64,000 nucleotides of DNA. It comes from Odiellus spinosus (Eukaryota > Arthropoda > Arachnida > Opiliones > Phalangiidae). The stretch spans positions 18,205,024 to 18,269,023 of the forward strand of contig OY987231.1 in NCBI GenBank assembly GCA_963920705.1. Reading direction: 5' to 3'. The notes under the pieces are model-generated. The model was given only the letters and a program-made list of their open reading frames with translations, was not told where the DNA came from and did no database searches. This document shows, one piece after another, positions 27,301 through 40,200 of this stretch (within the stretch, counting starts at the first letter, position 1; each line of letters begins with the position of its first letter). Both the position numbers and the translations under genes were made by a program.

Positions 27301-30300
27301 GGTGACAGGCTCACTTTAACAACCTTCAGTACCCCGCGTTTTTTTCTTCCCCGACTTGCTCTTTTTTTTTTTTGGCGTTTTTCATGAAAAACTGGCAGAA
27401 GACATTAGGGGAGCGAGTTATTATATATACGCCACGGTTCTGGCCGCAGACTGTGGAGGAGGTAAGCGAGGGAATAGAGGAGAAAAAAGTTTTTTTTTCC
27501 TCTCTCGCTCTCCTAGACGATTATGAAAGGAAAGATGACGGAGTGAATTTGTCCTATGGCTCTCTTCGGGACTCCTTCGAAGTAAGAGAGGGGTGACGAT
27601 AGGAGAGGCTTAAGGAAGACTGGAGCTAGGGAGGTAGGGATGGGTCTCTTCCGCCTCTCGCTGTCTCGGATGAAATGGCTTTCAGACTTAGTAATGGGAT
27701 ACGTTGAATAAAGAACGGATTAGCCGCGCGTGTCACAACCCGATTTGATAGTAAGAGGATCAGAATGTTATACAGGCGCGACCGGCAACTCGACTTGATT
27801 CTATCTACTGTGACGAGTTGTAGTGGGTCGGTTTTATTTTTGTTTTTCTTTTTTTTTTTTGTGAATTTCTTTTTTGTTTAGATGTATAAATATCTACAAA
27901 GCGATAAACACGGTAGACGTAAGGTTTTCTGTACATACAACAATTAACTTAGTGATTTGGGCACCAATTTAATAAGCAAAGGCCTGTGGATTATCTTTTT
28001 CATGAGTTCAATTAAAAACATATATTTAAAATATTTCTGTTTTGGATTTTTACGAATCTGTATGAAAAATTTATTAGGATGCGGTTAGAATATATTAGCC
28101 CCGATTGTTCTTAGGTACATAAATGAGTTCTTGACTATATACATACAATTTTTTTTTTATGAAAGTAACTATGTTTATTACATTTTTTTTCTTTTTGGTT
28201 TGTTATCGTTACAGACCACACTTCGACTTTATGCGTCCGGGAGCGCTATCATCCTTTGTATAAAAAAATCGACGGAGCGGTGCTGAGGTCCGATTCGGAG
28301 CTAAACCTGGATTGCGTCATTACCTTTCAAACGGACTCCATCTTGCAAAAATTCATGCTCAGATTCGAGAGGTTAGCGTTGGATTGTTACGACCACCTTT
28401 ACATCTTCGACGGAGCCCACGCTTTCGGAAATTACAGGGTAAGATTTAAGGAAGAACATTTTCTCTAATAGGCCTAAATAAAAATACAGAAACTGCGTTG
28501 TACCAGAGATTTCCATAAAAACATTGCATCCGACCGAAACCTGACGTGGGTGATTAGGTAGAAATAATCAAATATATCTGATTGAAAAAGGTTGAACACT
28601 AGATAAATTTCATCATCAATTTAAAATAAAAATAGAATCGAAAACTCAAAACTTTCCATAGGAATTCGGACAACAAATTTTTAATAATTTATATTGGGTT
28701 GGATAATACAAATAACCTCCAAAATATTGCTCTGGTGAGGACTAGCAATGGAATGTTGATTCCAAAATATTAAATGAATACCTAAGACGTTGGGCATCAA
28801 TTCTTTTAATGGTAGGACAATTCTGTTGAAGGCTGAAATAATAATTATATACATTTTACCAAACTTAAAGGCCTAGGATTTCTTCTGCCTCTCCCCTGCC
28901 TGTTTCACTGGAAGTGGGCTCACCTTCTGAGCTTCCTATTGGGTAGCGAGGGAAGAGAAAGCATGGAGGGCGAGTTTGTTTCCAGGGTGACAGGCAGAAA
29001 TAATCCTAGGCCTTTAAGAAATTAATTTAATCACCAAAAACGTGTCTAAAATTTATGGAAAAATCCTCAAATACGTATTTTGGCATGGTGATTCCGGAAA
29101 TAAATTCACAAGAAGTTCTGTTTTTAGCTACAAGTTTCCCTTTAAATAATTTTTAATTTATTTATTCTTAGAACCATGTAATGTTTCCACTATTTCCTCC
29201 TAAAAAAACTTTTTTTTAGATTATGTTAAATAAGAAAAAATAATTTCTTAAAAATAACTTAAGAAGCCGATGAAACCCTCCTTTGAAGTCTATTACTCCC
29301 GGGTCTTGTCTACCCCTCTCTGTATGGGTTAGTTTCAAAAAATCGCGATTCGTACGCCACCTAACGGTAGATATTTTCGGAGCGGGAGTTCATCGAGCGA
29401 ATATCTCTAGCAGCCTAGGAGTTCGTCAAAAAAACGTCGTTGTTTGTGGAGAGAGAGAATTTCCAATTTTCCGTAGACAGGGGGTATGAATTAGGACCTC
29501 TCCGATCTCGTAAAATCGTGAATTTTACCCATACAGAGAGGAGCGCTATATGGAACATTAGAGTAGTAGACTTCAAAGGAGGGTTTCATCGGCTTCTGAT
29601 AACTTTAAAAGCGCGGAGTAATACGTAATATTAAATCTCATAGTATATTAAAGTAGTTTCGAGTTTTCCTCAAATAGAGCTCTAGTGTATGTTACTCCAG
29701 GTTCTAGGAAATTGCTAATATTTATCATTTTTACTAAATATACCGGAAAAGCACGAGAAACAAAACCGGAAAAAAAGCAATATTTTATACACGTTTTAAT
29801 GAGATGTATTCCATTATATTATCCTCCTTTGTCTACACGCTTACGGAATCTTAAGAGCATTATATATATAATTTAACGTTAAAGCTCCGAAAGTGGTTTT
29901 TGTTTTTATTTTCGGCTAAATAACTCTACATAAATGAGGTCATCTATATACTCGGTCTATATAAGCTACGGTCACACTAGCATCTCTTAATCGATTTGAA
30001 ACGGTAAAGGGAAACCGATATTCGAATCGTCAGGAATCGTTTTAAGCGTCACGTGTTCACGCATTATCTTTATAAATCGATTTATCGTAGCTTCATCTAT
30101 CGGTTGTTGAAACTGAATCTGTACGAAACTGGTTCCCGAAGCAGTTTCGAAAAATCGAATCAAATCGATTCGAGAAAAGGTCGTTTCCCGTTCACACGAC
30201 TCTAGCGAAACAATTTGAAACGGTTTAAATCGATCCCAAGGCCTAGTATGAACGCAGACTTTAGTTCACTCTCGCTATATAAAGAACGATTCGTTATAAC

Positions 30301-33300
30301 AATTTAATATTTTGTATTAATAACCTTTAGCTATTTCGCGTACGGCTCTTGTACTGAAGTATCCTAACGAAAAGTTTAGCAGTTTTGGTAGCAAATGGCT
30401 AGTCACGCTTTTACCTTATTTTAATGGAAGGCGACGTTTTAATTGCGTCTCAATCCGATTATAGGACGCGTGGCTGGAGAAAAATAAGCGTTGTCATGGA
30501 AACCTTTTAGTCCTATATCCCACTATTCCCGAGAAATTTAGTGGCTGAGTCCTCTTTAAAAGGGGATTTTAATTAACAGACGCGCGTAAATTCTATCTTC
30601 CCCCCAAAAAGCGGACGTTAAGGTAACGCGTCTAGTCTAGACGGATTAAAATTTAGTGTTTTTCGTTCGCGCTAAAATTAAAAATTGTCTAATGAATAGA
30701 ATTCGTGTATGTTCTAATTCGCAGGCCTAATTTTTAATATATTCAGAAAATCGATTGGTGTTTGCTTAAGGTTTTAATTTAAGTGAGGCTGTTACTAATT
30801 TTTCATGAATTCCAAATGAAAATTGAGTAGAATTTTCGAATATTCAAAAACGATTCAAAATATACAGGGTGTTTCGAAAATGGTGGTAGGACCTAGCTAG
30901 CTACAGTGGGTTCTATGGGCCATTTCAGAAGCCGATGAAACCCTCCTTTGAAGTCTATTACTCCCGGGTCTTGTCTATACCCCTCTCTGTATGGGTTAGT
31001 TTCAAAAAACGCGATTCGTACGCCTCCTAACGGTAGATATTTTCGAAGCGGGAGTTCGTCGAGCGAATATCTCTAGCAGCCTTGGAGTTCGTCAAAAAAA
31101 CGTCGTCGTTTGTGGATAGAGAGAATTTCCAATTTTCCGTAGACAGGGGGCATGAAGTAGGACCCCTCCGATCTCGTAAAATCGTGAATTTTACCCATAC
31201 AGAGAGGCGCGCTATACGGAACATTATAGTAGTAGACTTCAAAGGAGGGTTTCATCGGCTTATGGCCATTTTAAGACGTTTGTCGTACGGGGCGCCGTTT
31301 AAGAGTAACCAAATGAATCATGTGCGGATGACCCCTTAGCGTACATTAATAAACGTATACTTAATGATAAAATACGCTTAATTATTTAAAATGTTCATTG
31401 AGTATACGATTATTAATGTACGTTCGGGGATCATCCGCACATGATTCATTTCGTAACTCTTAAACGGCGCCTCGTACAACTAAAGGTCGTAGAACATTTT
31501 CGTCTTAAAATGACCCATGGAACCCACTGTAGCTCGGTTCTACCACCATTTTCGAAACATCCTGTCTATATGTGAAATTTCACCATTTTTCTAACCGTCC
31601 CTTGAAATGACCCAATTTTAAAAAACTTCCATCTAGGCAGAAGCCGATGAAACCCTCCTTTGAAGTCTACTACTCCAATGTTCCATATAGCGCTTCTCTC
31701 TGTATGGGTAAAATTCACAATTTTACGAGTTAGAAGGGGTCCTACTTCATCCCCCATGTCTACGGAAAATTGGAAATTCTATCTCTCCAAAAACGAAGAC
31801 GTTTTTTGGACGAACTCCAAGGCTGCTAGAGATATTCGCTCGACGAGCTCGCGCTCCGAAAACATCTACCGTTAGGAGGCGTACGGATCGCGCCTTTTGA
31901 GAATAACCCATACAGAGAGGGGTAGACAAGACCCGGGAGTAATAGACTTCAAAGGAGGGTTTCATCGGCTTCTGAAGTAGGGTATAACCATAAGCTTTTA
32001 TTCAAAATGTACGATATATCGAAAATAAGATTAAAATTATAGGAAACTCAGTAGCGCGAAATGAAATTCAATATATCAGCTTAAAACATAGGTAGATATT
32101 TTAAAACCCATTTCCCTTCTTTTAAAAGAATTCATTTAGGAATTTTCAACGTCTTTGCAATTCCTGAATTCTCGCTACCATATAGCCTTTTCTTTAAGAC
32201 TATATCGGGAGCTATATTCATTGTCGAAAAGACGTTTGAAAATCGTTCTGTCGAAGGAAAACCAATAAAACCCATTAAAAATTTCCTTTTTTCAGTTCGT
32301 TCCTTTAGTCGGTTTCTTTTATATTTAATATGGGAAATGAGAAAGCGACTTATAGGAAAAAAAAATGCAGTTCGAAAATATTCTAATAGCTTTTCCCACC
32401 AATCGTAAAATATGTTAACTTCTTTTTTTCTTCACGCCCTGTTTAACATCTTGTATCAATCCGCTATAGCATCGATAGCGCTAGCTTTCTCGATACGTTT
32501 AAGTGTCTCTTCCATTTATATTTTTGTTATGACATTACCGAAATGATTTCCTTTGGTTTGGGGAGAAAAAAAAAATCATACCAAGTTTTCCGACTTTAAA
32601 TGGGAAAAAGCTCCGTTATCGGTTGTCTGTGTCATATCCGCAATTTTTTTTAGCCTAGATGGAAAAAAATCATATATATACATTGAAATTGACAAGCTGT
32701 CTATCCAGCCGTATCCTTGTCAGTTTTAAAAAGCTTTCTTTGCTTTGAAAGTGTTAGTGTTACTGAGTTTTCACTCTCTATTATAAAATATTTCCATATT
32801 ATTACTTGACTTTGACTCAATGGAAAAGTTTTAAAAATTTGTACGATTATGCAAGGGGGCTCTAAGGTCACGAACTGGTTGGTGTAAATGAACTTGATGA
32901 AAATTTATATATTTATATAGCTTTATTTTGAATTATTATATAACCAGAAGTAGATGAAACCCTCCTTTGAAGTCTACTACTCTAATTTTCCATATAGCGC
33001 TCCTCTCTCTATGGGTAAAATTCCCAATTTTACGAGATCGGAGGGGTCCTACTTCATACCCCCCTGTCTACACATACACTTCTGCATAAACTTATATATC
33101 TGTATAATAGTTTCTTTGAGTCTTGAGCTTCTTGTCAAAAATTTTCCCAAAGTCGCTTTCTGAGATGAGTCATTTTTTTTACAAAGAAAAGTATATATAT
33201 ATATAAAATTTTAGATAAAACTCTGTATAATATATATTTAGGATAGTTTAGGGCTACAAAAATGTTGGTATATATACTTATATAAAAAAATATATCGTAA

Positions 33301-34192
33301 AAACTAGAATGAATTTCAGTTTTCTGTCGAAATTCTGAAGAAACAGGTATTTTTTTGTCTGTACATATCCTCGAAACTATAACATAAATTTTATATTTTA
33401 CTTTCGGCGTTGTCTTCTCGGATTATACAGTCGGTTTTACGCGTGTTTTGAGGGAAAGAGGGCAGCTGGACATGATAAAAGTTATATATACTTTGTTACT
33501 TTTTTTATTGCTTTCTACGCGATATAGTTGTAATACAAAATACAATTTTTAGGACCATATTCTATTCGGGAATAAATAGATATAACAAAGTTTTCGGTTT
33601 CATCGTTTAATGATCGAAATTTTATGATTAGAATTATATATTGAAATTACCGTTTGAATACATCGTTATAATAAGCTTTAATTAGTTTCAAAGAGATAAG
33701 GTGAAGGCTTACTTTATATTTGTGCTGAAATTCCAACCTAAACCTCTCTCAAAGTTCACGAGCTTATCAATAAAGTTCAAATAATCGAAGCTAATGTATT
33801 GAGGGCTTAAAACTGTAATTTTGAGGTATATTTCGCGTTAAAATGGAAATCAAATGATTCAAGTAGAGGTATATTATAATGCAATTATTTAAAATTGAAC
33901 ATATAGGATTCATTTTTGGTTTTAAAATTTATCTATTATGTTATGAAGATTCGATTTAATTTAGCTCTCCGATTAAAAAATTACTTTTTGCGTGACAAGA
34001 CTATGAAGGAAATTTAATCTTCAGATAGTTTAAGAAATCGAACGAGTGTGAACGTTTCCAAGTATAGCATACCTTATTTATAACAAATCTTGTCACGTGA
34101 CCGAGGCATTGTAGAATCTACAAGTTGTAGTTTGGTCGAACTTGTAAGTATCATGTACCTTGGTTTAAAAATTAGACCTTGCGGTTTGAGAG

Positions 34193-34232
<40 letters not shown>

Positions 34233-37200
34233 CACTAAAATCTGTGGAATTAACCCAAAACCGAAGAGGGGGGGACGTTGTATGACAATAATTACATAGT
34301 TTTCACTAAATGGGCTAGAGAAATTGTTACCACTCTTTCTGGGCTACTGTCCAATAGGAGTCGAAAGCATAGTCAAAGATGAGGGTTATTGATACAAAAT
34401 GTTGAACCTCGCTAGTAAAAAAGTAGTCCGAACCGCTCTTCTTGAACGGGAGTATTCTGTAAAAGAATTTATCCAGAATTTTAAATTAAAAATATCGAAA
34501 AATGTCAAACTCCTCATTCTACATCTGTGACAATTTTTCAGTGCCTTGACTGACTTTCCTCTCTGTGTCTTTCGCGGGGTTTAAGCCTTAGCCTTCTCTA
34601 TTTTTTTTTAAAGTTCCATAGTTTATGTTCGACGTCTGGTGCGGAAAGCTGGCTTTGGTAATGACGGGAGTTTTTTTTTCCCCTTTTATTCCGTAATTTC
34701 CTTAAAACTCCCCTTTCGAATCGATAGAAAAAGGGTGCAAAAGCGAGGCGGCCGGATATCCATTCTTAAGAACCAATAGAATAAGATGCGGGAAGAAAAA
34801 GGATACGGGTAACGATGTCTTCGCGGCTATCGTTTTCACCTTGCCTCCAACCTTATCACTTGGGAAAATAGCTGTAACAGAAGACCGAAGCTCTTCTTCT
34901 CCCGGATAGCGGCTACGTTTCCCTCCGACGCCGCCCTTAACTTCTTTTCAGAAGCTTTAAGCCTTTGTTTAGAAGCGTCGAAGCGCCCTCTGTCTTTAGT
35001 TACCCGTACTTTTGGAAACATTCCGTCATTCCAATGGAAGATTTACTCTCTTTTTCTTTATTTTTAAGCCTTTTTTCTTATTTTTTTTTTATCTTTTTAA
35101 AAAGAAATTGTTTCTCCTTGGAAAATTATATAGCACCACGATCGGCTAGTTTTTGAAACTTTTTTTAGTTTTCTTTTTTTTTAACAAGTGGCCCTCCTTT
35201 TGGCTGTAAATTTCTTTTTTCGCGATTCGTCTTTTGAAATGAGAAGAAAAGGAGGCGGGGTTTCTCAGATTTCACTAATGCAACTTCTAAGTAACTTGAG
35301 ATTTTTTTTTTTTTTTTTTTTTTTCAATTATATTTTCTTCAATCTTTTAAATACTGAGAACTTGTTTTTTTTTCCTAGCTCATGTTTGAATGTCCAAACT
35401 CAGTTAAACAGCTAGAGTGAGCTATTTATGAGCTATTCAGATAAATAGATTTTTATTTTTTAGCAAATGATAATTAATAAGCTAGGTTTCATGTGTTAAT
35501 AGGTACGTGTTAACAGAAGCCGATGAAACCCTCCTTTGAAGTCTACTACTCTAATGTTCCATATAGCGCTCCTCTCTGTATGGGTAAAATTCCCAATTTT
35601 ACGAGATCGGAGGGGTCCTACTTCATACCCCCTGTCTACGGAAAATTGTAAATTCTCTCTCTGCACAAACGACGAAGTTTGGTTGACGAACTCCAAGGCT
35701 GCTAGAGATATTCGCTCAACGAACTCCCGCTCCGAAAATATCTACCGTTAGGAGGCGTACGAATCGCGCTTTTTGAAACTAACCCATACAGAGAGGGGTA
35801 GACAAGACCAGGGAGTAATAGACTTCAAAGGAGGGTTTCATCAGCTTCTGGTGTTAAGGAGAGAATGTTCATAATATTCTTTTCGATTTGTTGTGGTACA
35901 TGAGAAAAAATATCAGGGTCTCGAACACGTGATAGAAAATATTTGAATTTACCCAGAAATAAAATGGCTGTTCTTTTCTATCTCCTACGGTTAAATATTG
36001 GCCCTTTCCACAAAAAAATTAAGTCTGATATCGTGGATGTAGACCGATAGCGTCTCAAATGTTACTTCTTACGTATATAAACCCCAAAATGTTCAATATA
36101 TGGGAAGAAATTAATTTCAGTAATGGATTTTTACCACTTTTATTTTTGTTTTTCCAGACATATTTTAATTTTTCGTGTTAAATACGAGAAAAGATTAAAG
36201 GTTAACCTAGAAATCCCATTTTGAAAAATATCTCAAAATATTTAATATACGATTTTGGCGCGAAAATGTAGAGCCAAACAAAGATAGAAAAAAAAAACCG
36301 AAATATCTCAAATTATTAAATGTCGTACCATTTCATTCTTACCCTGAACTATAACCTTTACTCAGGAATTTAATTTCCCCATCAAAACGTACAGCGTCTG
36401 TGTTTTCGTTACCGATTCCGGATACCACTACAGTGTAATTTATCCACGACGCTTTCTATATAGCGTAGTATTTTCAAAGGCACGGTAAAGTTGTCTCTTG
36501 TTAAGAAAGAAAGTTTGGCCACGATTTGCCCCTAAGACAAAAAGAGTAAAAGATGACGTTGGTCTTTATGTCAAAGATAACGGGATGCTGGCTGATCGTT
36601 CTTTCTCAATCGGAGTCGCGCTTCTCGCCAATGATATAGCGTGGGGATATTTGCAAGGGTTGGGGCCGTTTTTGATGAATAGCTCTCTTCCTATATATCG
36701 TCCTTCTACGATAACAAGGCCGATCCCCAGGAAACTAAAACGGACGTCCTTTGCTTGTCATCGCGCCATCTAACGCCATATATTTCATTACTGGGATTAT
36801 AACGAACAACCTCTCGCTACACGCGTGGTATATACAAGTCATAGATTCTCATTTACGGAAGAGCTATAGCTAGTTTGTTTTTTTGTTTCTTATCCTAAGA
36901 ACTATCTCCATCCACTATATATATATATATAGATGTAGTTCGGACCTCGTTCGTTAGACTCAATCTTTGTTTGTTGCTATAACACCCCTTTCTTTTTCCT
37001 GATAATAGTAAGTACACGTTCTTTTTACCGTGTTAACGATCTAATCGTATTATCGAAAACAAAGAAATATTGGTATTTTTCGTTACTGTAACACCGAAAC
37101 AAACCATATTTAATTTTTAATTCATTATTTTATTTAATTTTAAATATTACAAATTAAAAGTAACGTATATGATGTGAAATATTGGCATTTAATTGGGGGA

Positions 37201-40200
37201 AACCAGTAAAATATTTAGCTGATTTTACGCTAATCTTCCATTCGATCGAAAACCATTGAATCGAAACCCAATAAGTCGAAATTGATATCATCTATATTGA
37301 TAGAATATTCAACTTTCGAGAAAACTAACTTTAATTATTATTTCTTGGTTTAATTATGATTTAATTAAAAGCGGATTTATTTAGGGATCTTCCCCTGGAT
37401 GGTAGCTCTTCCTAAAACAACCATGTCCGACAGTTAAAACACATTTACAGGCGTTACGTAGAAAAAGCCTTAGTTCGTAAGCTCCTGAATTAGAGCTTCA
37501 CTTTGAACTTTAAAGCTTTGTTTTTTAAGTAAAATATTAGACGAGCATATAATTTAAACTTATATCTTAAACTTAATATATATTTGCCTTAACAATAGAC
37601 CACGGTTGAAATGCCTCGTAGCTAAGTTTTTATATAAATACTTAATCATTTCATCTTTAAATAATGTGATTTCGTCTATTAAACGAGCATTTTATGCATA
37701 ATTTTACTAAAATTTCGCAGAAATTCTGATTTTATTTCGCGAAAGTTAAATAATTGACTAAACTCAACGTAAAATATATTTGATTTTAATTATGTATAAG
37801 TATTTGGAATACGAATATTATAACCAAAAATTCATAATTAAATAAAGACGGAATATTTATCTGACTTTTGCGCGTCATAGTTCACAACCCACTTCTATGG
37901 GAGAGGTTAGGAAAGGTCATATTTACCTTAAGCCCCGTTTTCAATCAACGTTTTTCAAGTTTTTACTTTCGCTTTTCATAGAGAAGCTCTTATCAAATTA
38001 ATTTTGAAATCTGCTTCTCTGTCATTTGAAGCTTCAACTTTGACCCAAAAACTTGATTCTGGGCCAAAAATATCTTGCTTGAAACCGCGCCAGGGTAACC
38101 AAATGTTTTTTCTTGTTGCCACTCACGTCAGCAACGTAATTTATTTATGAAAATTCCTGGTATAGCCGAATCCGTTACATTCAAAGCGATAAAATTAAAA
38201 TGTCGCCGTTTTTTTTTATTTTTTTCGGGATGCATAATATTGATAATATTTTTTTAGTTTAATCATTCTATTATAACGCCATTTTCAAAATTTTATACCT
38301 CTGGGTTTGTAACTTTGATAATTAACTGTATAAAACTTACTACTAGATCTTTATTACGTTTTGACAGTGTTTTGTACTTAAAATTTAAGTCCAAAACTTG
38401 TTTTTGGAGTTTAGAGTTAATTGGAAACTTTCAAATTTATTTCAATTTGCTACAATATAGCCAATATAAGAGTGAAAATATATATATATCTATATTTTAT
38501 TAAATCTCTGTTTAATAATATTGTGACAGAGTCCAAAGACATCCATTATTTATACATTAAGCGACAAGAGAAACGAGACTTGGCCCGGTTAAATTCCAAA
38601 AATTTGATAGTTGGAGTTTAAAAGGGGAAAAGGGGAATCGAGTCGAAAGTTAATGCGTCACTGAGTGTTTTATAATCATTAATTTTTCTTCCCGCGAGTT
38701 TCGTTGACGACGTTTTCCTTCTTCCGAATTCCCCGTCTTTCTACGTTGACACCAGTTTAACTCTAGACCCTTAAAAGAGAACTGACGTCTATTCATAAAA
38801 ATGACAATCGATCTTTCCTTAAAATATCGTTTCTTTTTAATTTTCTAAACGTAGTAACTCGATTTTATTGAAATAAATATAAATTTGGATCTCGCCAGTT
38901 AACGATTTCACTGTTTTCATCTTTGATTTAAAAACTTTCTTGAGTCGATCGATTATTAACACCAGTTTCAGTAGGAAGAGAGAAAACAAAATGTGACGAT
39001 CATTAGCGTCGTCTAGTAGGAAAAGTAGTGCAAGCTAACGTACTAGTAACTATAACTAGTCCAAATTGAGTTTGAAAATAGCGTGATTTACGTGATACTA
39101 GTTAGCTATGACATTAGTTAGTGCCATAATTGTAAAGAACGGGGTATGTAGATTCTATATAATTTGAAGTATCTAACTCCATCAAGCCTTGGTTACTTTC
39201 TTACTCTCGGCAGACATCCCAATGATTTTGCTTTTTAACTAGTTTACCCACTAATCCTAGATGCGATGAATGGTTTAGAATATCTTTTGCTCACGATCTT
39301 GGGTGATTTAATTTGCTTTTGCACAAAGTTTGAGAGTTAAAATTTAAAATGTTTAACCAAGAATCCATTCAGGTTCCATAAGAATATGGGAGCATAGCTT
39401 TAGCCTCTGGTACCATCCTCCCAAACTTTGTAACAAAAGTTCGTCTGCAATTTTCGCAATATTTGTACGCTTAGATCTTTTTTTCGGTCGGCTCCATTTT
39501 TATTACCCAAAATATTATGTCAAGGTCGTTAGTGGCGCGGGTTAATAATATAATGTCAGGAGCGATTTACTTGAAAAATCGATTCGAAGCAGACGAACGT
39601 TTGCTACAAAGTTTTGGGAGGATGGTTATTGAATCGCGGCCCTCCCATATTCTTATGGAACCTGAAAAGGATTCTTGGTTTAACTAAATATTTAGTCATT
39701 AATAATCGTATTTGAAATTATTCAAACTTTGAATTATTATTTTTCAAGATACCGCGTTTTTTCACCGTGTTAGTAATATACTCTTCTATCTTTCTCTATG
39801 TCTATAATAATCCATATCTCTATACTCGTCTTTCTGTCTCTAGAACTTTGGCGTTTTTATTGAAAGAAATTTTCTTCTTCTTTCTTTCTTTCTAATCTAG
39901 GCCGATTTGTCATGCCGGAGTACGAGGGCGGATTTCGGCACCATCTATACGCAAAGCAACTACGTCACGTTGAAGTACGTGACGGACGGACGGAGTGCCA
40001 CTGGGAATGGCTTCGAACTGATTATCACCGCCATACGAGAATCACGTAAGTATTCTGGTATATCTAAGCTGCTGATAAAAAAGTTTCCAGTTTTATTTTT
40101 ATTTTATTTTTTCGACTTTTTTTCTTGTATGGGAGAAGCGTATTAATCATTTTTTGGGTGACGCAATGTCCCGGTTAACACTTGGCCCTATCCTAGAGTT

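Larger units (their letters stand above)
11626..28214 (+). other. Intron 1 of the CUB-LDLa gene
   Basis: A 16.6-kb intron holding the AG microsatellite, D copy 2, palindrome E, C copies 1 and 2 and the decayed 36-40 bp repeat. The remainder, including the GC-richer 20.0-20.5 and 24.1-25.2 kb stretches, shows no exon that fits the gene's phase. Open frames on either strand lack motifs. Regulatory elements cannot be identified by eye. Confidence 0.6.
28439..39900 (+). other. Intron 2 of the CUB-LDLa gene
   Basis: An 11.5-kb intron with G copy 2, B copies 2 to 5 and the truncated copy, the mariner-type element, repeat K and the foldback at its 3' end. I saw no gene in 33.1-35.5 kb or 35.9-39.3 kb. 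Confidence 0.6.

Noticed and set aside
27372..27596. Plus-strand frame with a possible acceptor and a GTAAGC donor, considered as an extra CUB-LDLa exon
   Set aside because: Splicing from exon 1 in phase would create a stop at the junction, and exon 1 already fits exon 2.
31660..31875. A 71-codon frame that recurs in several places (31027-31242, 35536-35751, 44254-44469) with nearly the same translation
   Set aside because: All cases lie inside MITE B copies; the frame is a by-product of DNA similarity, is broken in other copies and lacks a known motif.
34198..34232. Poly-T run as the tail of a minus-strand retroposon
   Set aside because: No SINE promoter boxes, coding remnant or flanking duplication found next to it.
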